Positions 6,969 to 13,714 of a stretch of DNA of 22,254 nt are shown here, one piece after another. The notes beneath the pieces were generated by a model, which worked only from the letters and a program-made list of their open reading frames with translations, ran no database searches and was not told where the DNA came from. The first letter of the stretch is position 1; the number at the start of each line of letters is the position of its first letter. The position numbers and the translations under genes were made by a program. This DNA is from a virus, in IMG/VR virus record IMGVR_UViG_3300010354_000749, positions 1 to 22,254 of that record. One strand, written 5' to 3'.

Positions 6969-7134
6969 GTGGGTCCTCCTCGTCGATGTCGATTACTTCA
7001 ACCATGAAGCTCTCGATGAACATTGAGATTGCGGCTGGTAGAAGCGTGAGAAGCCACGACCAGTCAGTGAGGTGTCCTGCGATCTTTCCGATCACGAGGA
7101 TGTATGTGAGGAACCAGAGAGGCGAGAGGATCAA
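6958..7134 (-). CDS. Small membrane protein (58 aa, two predicted transmembrane segments)
   Basis: This short gene begins at a TTG that overlaps the primase-helicase stop (TTGA), with GGAGAG about eight bases upstream. It encodes 58 residues: a first hydrophobic segment (LSPLWFLTYILVIG, about 3-16), a short polar loop (KIAGHLTDWS), a second hydrophobic segment (WLLTLLPAAISMFI, about 27-40) and an acidic tail (VIDIDEEDPHGP). It therefore looks like a small two-pass inner-membrane protein with an acidic end. It lies within the replication cluster, not the lysis cassette, so a holin role is not implied. Functions such as superinfection exclusion are possible but unsupported. Confidence 0.6.
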   Translation of the reverse strand: MILSPLWFLTYILVIGKIAGHLTDWSWLLTLLPAAISMFIESFMVEVIDIDEEDPHGP

Positions 7135-8723
7135 AACACGCTCTCCGTCAATCGTCCGGTCTCCCGGTTGTATGTAAGGGTGCCTGCGCTTCCCACTTCG
7201 CCGGTAAATCGGTTCTTGAGGATACGCAGTTCGGTGCTGTCGGTTGTCTCTTCGTCGGGCTTCTGGAGCGCAATGCAGATGTCAGCCAACTGGGCGACGC
7301 CGTGGGAGCCTCGGAGTTGCCCGAGGTGGACCTTGGCCCCATCTTCGTGGCCCAGGTTGCCTTCAGGTCTCTTGAGGTGGCTGATGACAAACAAGGTGAT
7401 GCCAGTTTCCTGCACGAGGGTGCGGAGCTTGGTCATTGCCATGTCTATGAGCTTCCGTTCGTCACCAGTCGCAAGACCAGACACAAGGATGCTGAGATGA
7501 TCGACAACAATGTGAGTACATCCCAAGGCGCGGGCCATGTACCGGATGCGGTTGATGATGTTGTCCACATCTGTAGAACCAAAGTGGTCGTACAGAGCCA
7601 CATCACGCTCACCAAAAAGATCGTCAAACGCATTGCCAATCTCCTCGTCGCTACTGAGCGCACGGTCCACTAGGATGTTCTTGTTCAGATGAAGGCCCAC
7701 CAAGCCTTGAAGGGTCCGCTTGTTGGACTCCTCAAGCATGATGAGGCCGACCTTGTTACCCGCCGTGTGGAGGGCATAGGCAATCTCACGCACGAAAGTC
7801 GTCTTACCCATCCCAGAGCCGCTGGTGATAACCACAAGTTCTTGAGGACGGATGCCACGGGTGATCTTGTTGAGCGCCGTGAATGGGTACGGGAACCCCA
7901 TTTCGTTGTCGTGAGACAGCACAGTGGACTTTAGGTCCTGGGCCATCACAATGCCGTCTGGGCGATATGGCCTTGCGTTCCACATGGCCTGAACGATCTC
8001 ACCGGCACGACCGGCCACGAGCAGTTCGTTGGGGTCCTTCATGGGAAGGCTTGCGATCTTGACGCGGCCTACCGGGAGGATTTCAGCGACCTTTGAGGCA
8101 GCTTCACGCCCCGGCTCGTCTTGGTCGAACATGAGGACGATCTCTTCAAAGCCATCTAGATAGTCGTAAGACTTCTGAATGGCCTTGACGGCGCTTTGGG
8201 CACCGTTAGGCAGGCTTACCACGGGCCACTTGTTGCCCATGGCTTGGCTGACGGACATTGCGTCTATCTCGCCCTCGGTGATGACGATGCGCTTGCCCTT
8301 GGACCACAAGTGGTCTCCGAAGAGACCCATGGCCTTGGCGTCACCGACGACCTTGAACTTCTTGCCTGCCTTCCTGATCTTTTGGGCGACTACGTGTCCC
8401 AGACGGTCCCGGTAAGGGGCGATGTGGCAAGGCTCTCCGTTATCGTCTCCGGTTTCGTATCCGAAGAGTCGGCAGGTATCTTCGTCGAGGCGTCGATTAG
8501 CAATTGCTCCAATCGTCCCGCGAAGTAACTCGCCGTTTTGTAGTCTCCCTCCAGAATAAAGTGCAACAGAAGACCTATCTTGTCCCTCGCCTCGCTCAAC
8601 GTACTTGCATCCAAAGCAGTAAGCTCCTCCATCGGCGTAACGCGCCAGGTTGTCTTTAGAACCGCAAGATGGACACGGTTCGTGGTGTAGGAATTTTGAT
8701 TCAGTCAGTTCGGCAACTGTCAA
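7131..8723 (-). CDS. DNA primase-helicase, T7 gp4-like
   Basis: A 530-residue bifunctional enzyme that unwinds DNA and makes primers at the fork, close to T7 gp4 (566). The N-terminal zinc ribbon has CPSC (about 16-19) and CFGC (about 37-40). The TOPRIM primase domain has VITEGEIDAMS and, further on, LMFDQDEPG. The RecA-type helicase domain has Walker A GSGMGKTT (about 310), LIMLEESN, Walker B-like HIVVDHLS and a distal FVISHLKRP segment. I chose the TTG at 8723 because AAGGAG lies six bases upstream and the overlap with the methyltransferase is only 23 bases. An upstream start at 8768 would add 15 residues derived from the methyltransferase end. The stop overlaps the next gene's TTG. Confidence 0.96.
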   Translation of the reverse strand: MTVAELTESKFLHHEPCPSCGSKDNLARYADGGAYCFGCKYVERGEGQDRSSVALYSGGRLQNGELLRGTIGAIANRRLDEDTCRLFGYETGDDNGEPCHIAPYRDRLGHVVAQKIRKAGKKFKVVGDAKAMGLFGDHLWSKGKRIVITEGEIDAMSVSQAMGNKWPVVSLPNGAQSAVKAIQKSYDYLDGFEEIVLMFDQDEPGREAASKVAEILPVGRVKIASLPMKDPNELLVAGRAGEIVQAMWNARPYRPDGIVMAQDLKSTVLSHDNEMGFPYPFTALNKITRGIRPQELVVITSGSGMGKTTFVREIAYALHTAGNKVGLIMLEESNKRTLQGLVGLHLNKNILVDRALSSDEEIGNAFDDLFGERDVALYDHFGSTDVDNIINRIRYMARALGCTHIVVDHLSILVSGLATGDERKLIDMAMTKLRTLVQETGITLFVISHLKRPEGNLGHEDGAKVHLGQLRGSHGVAQLADICIALQKPDEETTDSTELRILKNRFTGEVGSAGTLTYNRETGRLTESVF

Positions 8724-9471
8724 CTGTTGCTCCTTGTAGACTGTTATGGCGCAAAAGTGCCGTTCCAATCAGTTCTGGAAACTGTGGGATGACGGCGTTT
8801 CCAAGTTGCTTAAGGCGGTCCAATCGACCGGGAAACCCATCAACCAATCTACCCACGCTGGGTTCAATTGCCCACCAGCCTCGGTCTGCTTCGGCAAGCT
8901 CAATTTTACAGCGTGTGTCAGCATAAACTGCATGTTGCCCCGTATGCTCCCTGCTGCGTCCTCGTTGGCACTCGGGGTAGGCCACAATCCAGATGCGATC
9001 TCTCTGTTTGTGGGGTGCGCCAACGGCGGAAGCGGGTATACAGTGCCACTCCGCATCATACCCGATCTCAGCGAGGCCCCCGAGGACGACTTCCAATCCG
9101 CGAGAGCGAAGGGCTGAGACGTTTTCGATGATCGCGTACTGCGGCCTCGTTTCCTTGATGATGCGGAGCATTTCAAACCAGAGACCGCTTCGCTCCCCTG
9201 CGAGTCCTGCGCCCTTCCCTGCGGTGCTGATGTCTTGGCAGGGGAAGCCTCCGGTGACGACATCAGGTCTAACTCCAATTGCGTTGAGTGTTTCTGCATT
9301 GATACCTTTGACATCATCAAAGACCGGAATATCCGGCCAGTGTTTCTTGAGGACCTTCTGAGCCTTCTTGTCGATCTCGCAGAACGCTACGGTCTCAAAA
9401 CCGCCTGTTCTCTCAAGACCAAGAGAAAAGCCCCCGATCCCTGCAAAGAGGTCGAGGACTTTCAGCTTCAA
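8701..9471 (-). CDS. dcm: DNA (cytosine-5-)-methyltransferase, orphan
   Basis: A complete 256-residue C5-cytosine methyltransferase that transfers a methyl group from S-adenosylmethionine to cytosine in DNA. Motifs in order: I DLFAGIGGFSLGLE (7-20), IV GGFPCQDIS with catalytic Cys78, VI ENVSAL (116-121), VIII QRDRIWIVAY (156-165) and IX-X VGRLVDGFPGRLDRLKQLGNA (about 206-226). The target-recognition region between VIII and IX is very short, so the recognised sequence cannot be guessed. No cognate restriction enzyme is seen. It probably protects phage DNA from host restriction or modifies the genome for regulation. It overlaps the upstream HTH gene by ATGA and the downstream primase by 23 bases. 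Confidence 0.95.
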   Translation of the reverse strand: MKLKVLDLFAGIGGFSLGLERTGGFETVAFCEIDKKAQKVLKKHWPDIPVFDDVKGINAETLNAIGVRPDVVTGGFPCQDISTAGKGAGLAGERSGLWFEMLRIIKETRPQYAIIENVSALRSRGLEVVLGGLAEIGYDAEWHCIPASAVGAPHKQRDRIWIVAYPECQRGRSREHTGQHAVYADTRCKIELAEADRGWWAIEPSVGRLVDGFPGRLDRLKQLGNAVIPQFPELIGTALLRHNSLQGATVDSCRTD

Positions 9472-9692
9472 TGCGTGGCCCTCGCCAACACATACTTGGC
9501 ATAGGGCTTCTCGTTCTCGTCACGCATGATCGTCGTGACCACGTTGAAGCCTTCACGCCGAAGCTCGTAGACACGAGCGGCAAGGCGAAAGATGCCGTAG
9601 ACACCGAGGGCTTCCAGCGGTGTGATGCTCCGGTGACGCTCAAGATGACGCAGCACCTTTCGGGCCTGCGGACTTACCTTTAGTTCGCGCAT
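9468..9692 (-). CDS. Helix-turn-helix protein (HTH_39-like)
   Basis: A 74-residue protein matching the phage helix-turn-helix pattern often called HTH_39: SITPLEALGVYGIFRLAARVYELRREG is recognisable as ITPLEAL at about 23-29, GIFRLAARV at 33-41 and YELRREGFNV at 42-51. It is followed by a strand pair (VVTTIMRDENEKPYAKYVL). It probably binds DNA, but targets are unknown. The ATG at 9692 lies within the end of the endonuclease gene (53-base overlap), and the stop overlaps the methyltransferase start by ATGA. Its location suggests a small regulator of the replication region or a partner of the methyltransferase. Confidence 0.75.
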   Translation of the reverse strand: MRELKVSPQARKVLRHLERHRSITPLEALGVYGIFRLAARVYELRREGFNVVTTIMRDENEKPYAKYVLARATH

Positions 9693-10095
9693 TCTCGTTT
9701 ATCCAAGTTATTGGGATTTCTTTTTCGCAATACGTGAAGCCGTACTTCCCGCACCAGTCGGAGTAGGAAGTAGGTGAACCTTTGTAGAGTCGGTTGGATG
9801 CGTTCTGAAAACAGAAGCGAATGTCGAGTTCGGGATGCTGCGCCTTGATCCACAGATGCTTGGCGCGGTCTTTGGCCTCGAAGCGGCCCTTCGCTTCCAC
9901 AATGATACCGTTGGGTAGCCGGAAGTCTGGGAGGTACTTTGCTCTCCTCGCGGGGACCTCGTACTCGACCTTGAAGGTCTCGTATTCGTAGGATACCCCG
10001 TGGGCCTCCAGACTAGCGGCTACCCTGGCTTCAAAACGTGATCTGTAACGTGACTCTAACTGAGGCTTGTGGCGGCGCTTAGATGTCCAGCCCAT
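9640..10095 (-). CDS. Endonuclease I, T7 gp3-like Holliday-junction resolvase
   Basis: About 151 residues, close to T7 endonuclease I (149). It cuts branched DNA and helps degrade host DNA and resolve concatemers. The catalytic residues are all present with the T7 spacing: Glu22 (FEARV), Asp57 (LPDFRL), Glu67 and Lys69 (IIVEAKGRF), each two positions later than T7 Glu20, Asp55, Glu65 and Lys67. The C-terminus contains two cysteines and aromatic residues (SDWCGKYGFTYCEKEIP). I chose the ATG at 10095 (MGWTSKRRHK), which overlaps the ssDNA-binding gene by only 17 bases. The frame is open to 10152 but those residues look spurious. Confidence 0.93.
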   Translation of the reverse strand: MGWTSKRRHKPQLESRYRSRFEARVAASLEAHGVSYEYETFKVEYEVPARRAKYLPDFRLPNGIIVEAKGRFEAKDRAKHLWIKAQHPELDIRFCFQNASNRLYKGSPTSYSDWCGKYGFTYCEKEIPITWINENARTKGKSAGPKGAASS

Positions 10096-10597
10096 TACCT
10101 TCGGCGGCATCAAACATCGAGCCGTTGTCGGAGCCATCAAACTCCGAGGCATCGAAGCTGCCTTCCATCTCGTCGAACATAGCGTTAGCGCCGTCCACGA
10201 GGTCGATGATCTGGACCTGCTTCATCTGAAGGCTAAGGCCAGTGTCGTAGGGAAACACGATGCCGCCGATGCGGAGCTTCGAGCCAGCACCTACCCGCAG
10301 GTCCACCTTCTTTACTTCGTTACGCTTGGCATCGAAGATCAGGGGCTTGAACTTGGACTTGGCGACAAACACGAGCATCGAGGGATCGTCCTTGTCCTCC
10401 TTGAAAGGGAGTTTATCGACCTTCAGTTCCTTTGCGAGGGTCTTAAGCTGCTGAACAAGCGGCTCTGCTTCCTTCTTGGGTATGAGTACCTGCACCTTGA
10501 ACTTGTTGTCAGCATACTTCCCCGTCGAGTCCGGTGTGGTGATGTGGGGGTAGCGTGCGATACCAAGGGGGCTTACGAAGGGAATCTTCTTAGCCAT
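10079..10597 (-). CDS. Single-stranded DNA-binding protein, T7 gp2.5-like
   Basis: A 172-residue protein resembling T7 gp2.5, which coats ssDNA and coordinates polymerase and primase-helicase. It has an OB-fold-like strand pattern (KFKVQVLIPKK; SMLVFVAKSKFKPLIFD; SKLRIGGIVFPYD) and an acidic C-terminal tail (DGSDNGSMFDAAEGNGLDI) containing an aromatic residue, the feature gp2.5 uses to contact its partners. Position directly before endonuclease I matches T7 gene order (2.5 then 3). I chose the ATG at 10597 (MAKKIPFVSP), with AAGGA about ten bases upstream and an eight-base overlap with the previous gene. ATG 10606 is a near alternative. Confidence 0.88.
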   Translation of the reverse strand: MAKKIPFVSPLGIARYPHITTPDSTGKYADNKFKVQVLIPKKEAEPLVQQLKTLAKELKVDKLPFKEDKDDPSMLVFVAKSKFKPLIFDAKRNEVKKVDLRVGAGSKLRIGGIVFPYDTGLSLQMKQVQIIDLVDGANAMFDEMEGSFDASEFDGSDNGSMFDAAEGNGLDI

Positions 10598-10868
10598 TCG
10601 TGGTGTCATCCTTGTCAATAATGCTGTATGCAGCCTTCTCAAGGTTACGAGCGATGTCAAAAGCTGCCTGTGGGGACAAAATGACACCTACGTAGTCTTC
10701 GGTGTCTTCGCCTTCACACCTGTAGATCAGGTCAAGGGAAACGTACTTATCAAGAGGGGCATCAGGGTCCACCGTGATCTTGAGGCGAAAGCCGTTGCCA
10801 TACTCGTTCTCTTCTTCGATGATGCGCCGCAAAACGCGGTCTTGGTGCATCTTCTGTGGTTCAGTCAC
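10590..10868 (-). CDS. Hypothetical protein (92 aa)
   Basis: A 92-residue acidic protein that I do not recognise. It starts at GTG 10868, with AAGGAG eight bases upstream, and its start overlaps the stop of the preceding gene by one base. The sequence alternates beta strands (FRLKITVDPD; KYVSLDLIYRC; DYVGVILSP) with a C-terminal helix (QAAFDIARNLEKAAYSII), suggesting a small alpha/beta fold. It lies between RNA polymerase and the ssDNA-binding gene, where T7 carries genes that inhibit host enzymes. An inhibitor role is only a positional guess. Confidence 0.65.
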   Translation of the reverse strand: MTEPQKMHQDRVLRRIIEEENEYGNGFRLKITVDPDAPLDKYVSLDLIYRCEGEDTEDYVGVILSPQAAFDIARNLEKAAYSIIDKDDTTNG

Positions 10869-11194
10869 TAATGGAACTCCTTGGATGGCATCAGTGAGAG
10901 TTGTCTCTCGACCTCGATGCCGATGATGGTTGGATCAAGTCCCACGCTCTGCATGAGAGCTAGGTGGGACATACGGAAGCCAGAGAAGCGAAGGCCATAG
11001 GCCGTCATCTGCTCCACCAAGTCCCGAATGTTGGGGTCAGGGTGCTCTAGCCACTCGCGGTAATCAGGCGAAGGCGTAGAGCGAGTTGATAACTTGGGTG
11101 AGGTCGAGGTTCCCTCTGGCGGGGACCTCTGGGGTTTTGGTTTTGTCTTCGAGTGCCTTTTCGGTTTGATACCTAATCTCCTCAAAAGGGTCAT
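10868..11194 (-). CDS. Hypothetical protein (up to 108 aa), start uncertain
   Basis: The convincing part of this protein is the C-terminal 65 residues or so (DYREWLEHPDPNIRDLVEQM, then TAYGLRFSGFRMSHLALMQ and a helix ending LSLMPSKEFH), which looks like a small helical phage protein. The open frame reaches an ATG at 11194, but that start overlaps the conserved RNA polymerase C-terminus by 131 bases and gives a Lys/Pro/Ser-rich leader. The only later starts are TTG 11017, GTG 11014 and ATG 11005, the last with GGTGGAG closely upstream, giving 45 to 49 residues. Neither choice is ideal; the 3' end and frame are better supported than the start. Function unknown. Confidence 0.5.
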   Translation of the reverse strand: MTLLRRLGIKPKRHSKTKPKPQRSPPEGTSTSPKLSTRSTPSPDYREWLEHPDPNIRDLVEQMTAYGLRFSGFRMSHLALMQSVGLDPTIIGIEVERQLSLMPSKEFH

Positions 11195-13592
11195 AGTTCT
11201 CGTACATCTCCACGAAGGCTTCGCGGATGATCTGGAAGAACTTTGTGGTGTTACCGGCGTGGGTTCCGAAACTGTCGTGGATGAGGCTGAAGGAACTGAT
11301 GTCCTGTTCCTGTGAGGCCAGCACGGTCAGCATGAGGTGGCTTGCATCAAGCGAATGGATGATGTTTGGAGCTACTGCGCTCTTGGCCTTGTCCTTGTTG
11401 ATGTGCTCGTTGGGACGGACCCTGATACGCGCACGGAGAGCCTTGAGAACATCATCACCGTCCACCTTGTCATCAGACTTGGCGTTCACCACAGGGACGC
11501 TCTGATCGTACAGGAAGAGTTTGACCGTCTTCATGTCCCAATCAGTGTACTTGTGGAGCACAGGGAGGCCGATGGGAGTGACCCACGATAACCCTTTGCG
11601 CTCGTGAGCGAGAACCTGGGCGCACCTCTGGAAGAACTTCATGCCTTCCGAGGCGTCCTTGACGATCTCGTTCACAGCTCTCCACACTACCTTGGCGATG
11701 TAGAGTGATGCCTTGAAGCCATTGTCCAAGCCGTAAGGGTGATCGACTAGCTGTCCCTCAAGAACCTTAAGAGCCAACGGCTGCATCAGGTCCTCTCGTT
11801 GCTGCTGGGCGAACCCGAACTGCTCAGAGGAATACGCAAAGGTCATTACGTTGCGCTTGACCAGTGACCTCGTGACACCGTTAGCCAGCACGACCGTGGC
11901 AATCTGCTCACCTTTGGCCGCATCTGCTTCCACGATGCCCTTGGCGCGGTCACAGACAGCCTGATAGACGTCCGCAGGCTGGTCAGATGGCGTAAGGCAC
12001 ACCAAGGCTCCTTCAGGACTCCTGAGAGCCGCTGAGTAGTGCTGGAGGCCCGAGTTGGAGCCGTCCAAAGCCACCGCGATGTGACTTACGTGGTCAAAGC
12101 CATCCTTCAAAAACCCAGCATAGTCCAAACACGCTGCAAGGAACTGGAAGGGAGCATCGGCTTTGCCCCAGAGGTCGAAGTTTTCGTAGGGGTTCGTAGC
12201 GATCCTTACGATCAAGTCGTGGTTGGCCGTTACCCACTCCACTCGATAGTCCAGCGACTTCTTGGAGAGCTTGTCGAAGTCCCCACAGTTGGCGAGGTGG
12301 ACCGCAAGCCAATAAGCCCCTTCGTCACCGAGGGGGATACCCTCCGCAAACTCAAGAAGCCCTTTGATGTGATCCGCTCTCTGCTGGTTGAAGTGGGGAA
12401 CGGGATAGACACGTCCACGGAAGTCCAGCGAGTGCGGGATGTAGAACCCGTGGACGCTGGCGAGTTCGTCAGCTACCGCGAGGTCCTGAAGCATCACCAC
12501 GCGCTCTCCGTCGATCCCCCGGTTGCGTTCCGCGATCTTGGAGACCCTAATCCGCCACGCCTTCTTCTCGTTGTCAGTCAGAGTTTCCCACGTCTCGGGA
12601 CGCGCTGGCTTCTTCAGGTGGAACCGTTGCGGGAAGCTGTCGAGAGTCACCCCTCGGTCCCATGCCCACTTGACAACCTCAAGCATCGGCTGGTTGATCC
12701 GCCATCGCGTACCTTGGATGGCGTTCAGAGCCTCAAGGCACGGCTGCATCACTCCGCTGGCAATCGCTTGCTTGACCATCGCCTTGTGCTCTCGGTTCCA
12801 GGTACGGACCAAAGGCACGTTTCGGCTTAATGACTCGGAGAGGTAACAGCCTGTGTCGAAGGACACCCAAGGCTTCGGGGGGACAACCATTGGCTTGTAG
12901 ACGGGGTACATCCACGCCTCCAGTCCCGTGAGTTCGTCAAGCAGGCTTGAGCCGTCTTGGGTCAACCCTATGCGCCGCTCAGGCTCCTTGTTGGCATGGA
13001 CCGAGTACAGCATGAACACCCCCGCACAGCCTTGGAGGACTGCGTTGACCAGAGGTGCCCCTATGTTGGCTCGGACATCGTTGGTCAGCGGATCGGGCTG
13101 ATAGCCCTCCTTGGCCGCTGTGGCGCGAATGGCCTTGCGCCTGTACCCGATGTTGCCGTGGGTCTTCATGGCGCGTTCCACAAGGCGTTCGTAAAGCCCA
13201 CTGTCGCGGCTTTTGAGACCCTGCGCCCACAGTTCGTTCTCAACCATACGGCCTGCACTGATGCACACCTGAGACACTGTGGACTGACGGCCAAGGCCGT
13301 TGAACACAGCCGAAAGAGCTATCAGTGCTAACGTATCGACCTCAAGGTCTTTGAGATAACCATAAGCAACTGGAGACTTCCCTTTGCCAGAGTTTGAGGC
13401 TGTCTCTAGGTAATACGTAAGTTCACTTACGACATCCTTAAGACAACCTTTAATGATCTTCTTTGAGGTAGAAGTAGAATCATTCCCTTGGTCTTCCTTA
13501 AGTCTCTCTTGTTGTCTTAAGTATCTTTCGTATCCCTCCTGCAAACTCTGTGTTTCGAGATGTATCTGACGTTCCTGTAGATCAAAAGACAT
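11064..13592 (-). CDS. DNA-directed RNA polymerase, single-subunit T7-like
   Basis: An 842-residue phage RNA polymerase, complete and near T7 size (883). It transcribes middle and late genes from phage promoters without host subunits. Landmarks: LDFRGRVYP (389-397), metal-binding VALDGSNSGLQHYSA with Asp510, the fingers segment NGVTRSLVKRNVMTFAY with Lys579 and Tyr587, and LIHDSFGT with His772 and Asp773. The C-terminus ends SLYAFA, like the T7 'foot' FAFA. The specificity-loop region (about 675-695) differs from T7, so promoters will differ. ATG 13592 has AAGGGG about eight bases upstream. It is the first gene after attP and its terminator. Confidence 0.98.
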   Translation of the reverse strand: MSFDLQERQIHLETQSLQEGYERYLRQQERLKEDQGNDSTSTSKKIIKGCLKDVVSELTYYLETASNSGKGKSPVAYGYLKDLEVDTLALIALSAVFNGLGRQSTVSQVCISAGRMVENELWAQGLKSRDSGLYERLVERAMKTHGNIGYRRKAIRATAAKEGYQPDPLTNDVRANIGAPLVNAVLQGCAGVFMLYSVHANKEPERRIGLTQDGSSLLDELTGLEAWMYPVYKPMVVPPKPWVSFDTGCYLSESLSRNVPLVRTWNREHKAMVKQAIASGVMQPCLEALNAIQGTRWRINQPMLEVVKWAWDRGVTLDSFPQRFHLKKPARPETWETLTDNEKKAWRIRVSKIAERNRGIDGERVVMLQDLAVADELASVHGFYIPHSLDFRGRVYPVPHFNQQRADHIKGLLEFAEGIPLGDEGAYWLAVHLANCGDFDKLSKKSLDYRVEWVTANHDLIVRIATNPYENFDLWGKADAPFQFLAACLDYAGFLKDGFDHVSHIAVALDGSNSGLQHYSAALRSPEGALVCLTPSDQPADVYQAVCDRAKGIVEADAAKGEQIATVVLANGVTRSLVKRNVMTFAYSSEQFGFAQQQREDLMQPLALKVLEGQLVDHPYGLDNGFKASLYIAKVVWRAVNEIVKDASEGMKFFQRCAQVLAHERKGLSWVTPIGLPVLHKYTDWDMKTVKLFLYDQSVPVVNAKSDDKVDGDDVLKALRARIRVRPNEHINKDKAKSAVAPNIIHSLDASHLMLTVLASQEQDISSFSLIHDSFGTHAGNTTKFFQIIREAFVEMYENYDPFEEIRYQTEKALEDKTKTPEVPARGNLDLTQVINSLYAFA

Positions 13593-13691
13593 CGACGGCC
13601 CCTTGTTTTCTGCGTAACTCTACCTTTTAGCTTTTTAATGTAGTGTCAGGTACTTAGCAGGCTAGTGTTGACAATCGGTAACTGTAGACTC
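13593..13691 (-). other. RNA polymerase leader region, promoter not identified
   Basis: This short AT-richer gap separates the attP-side terminator from the RNA polymerase start. It holds the AAGGGG ribosome-binding site and a CCTGACACTACATTA stretch at about 13650-13636 whose TGACACTA core matches the SP6-type promoter core. No convincing sigma-70 promoter with a good -35, spacing and -10 was found on the minus strand. Expression of the polymerase gene presumably begins here, but the site cannot be fixed by eye. Confidence 0.3.
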
Positions 13692-13714
13692 AAAAGGGGG
13701 TGTGTTATCCCCCC
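13692..13714 (-). terminator. Putative rho-independent terminator between integrase/attP and RNA polymerase
   Basis: Read on the minus strand, five or six G, an eight-base A/C-rich loop and five C are followed directly by TTTT, giving a GC-only stem with a short U-tract. The 5' arm overlaps the integrase stop codon. It would end transcripts coming from the integrase side, or, after integration, from the host tRNA-Leu promoter, before the RNA polymerase gene. The stem is short, so efficiency is uncertain. Confidence 0.6.

Noticed and set aside
8769-9320. A 183-residue frame on the minus strand inside the methyltransferase
   Set aside because: It lies in another frame of a gene with all expected motifs and reads as Ser/Arg/Ala-rich low-complexity sequence without family features.
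13668-13690. Plus-strand sigma-70 promoter beginning with TTGACA
   Set aside because: The -35 is perfect but no acceptable -10 occurs at 16-18 bases, and no plus-strand gene follows.
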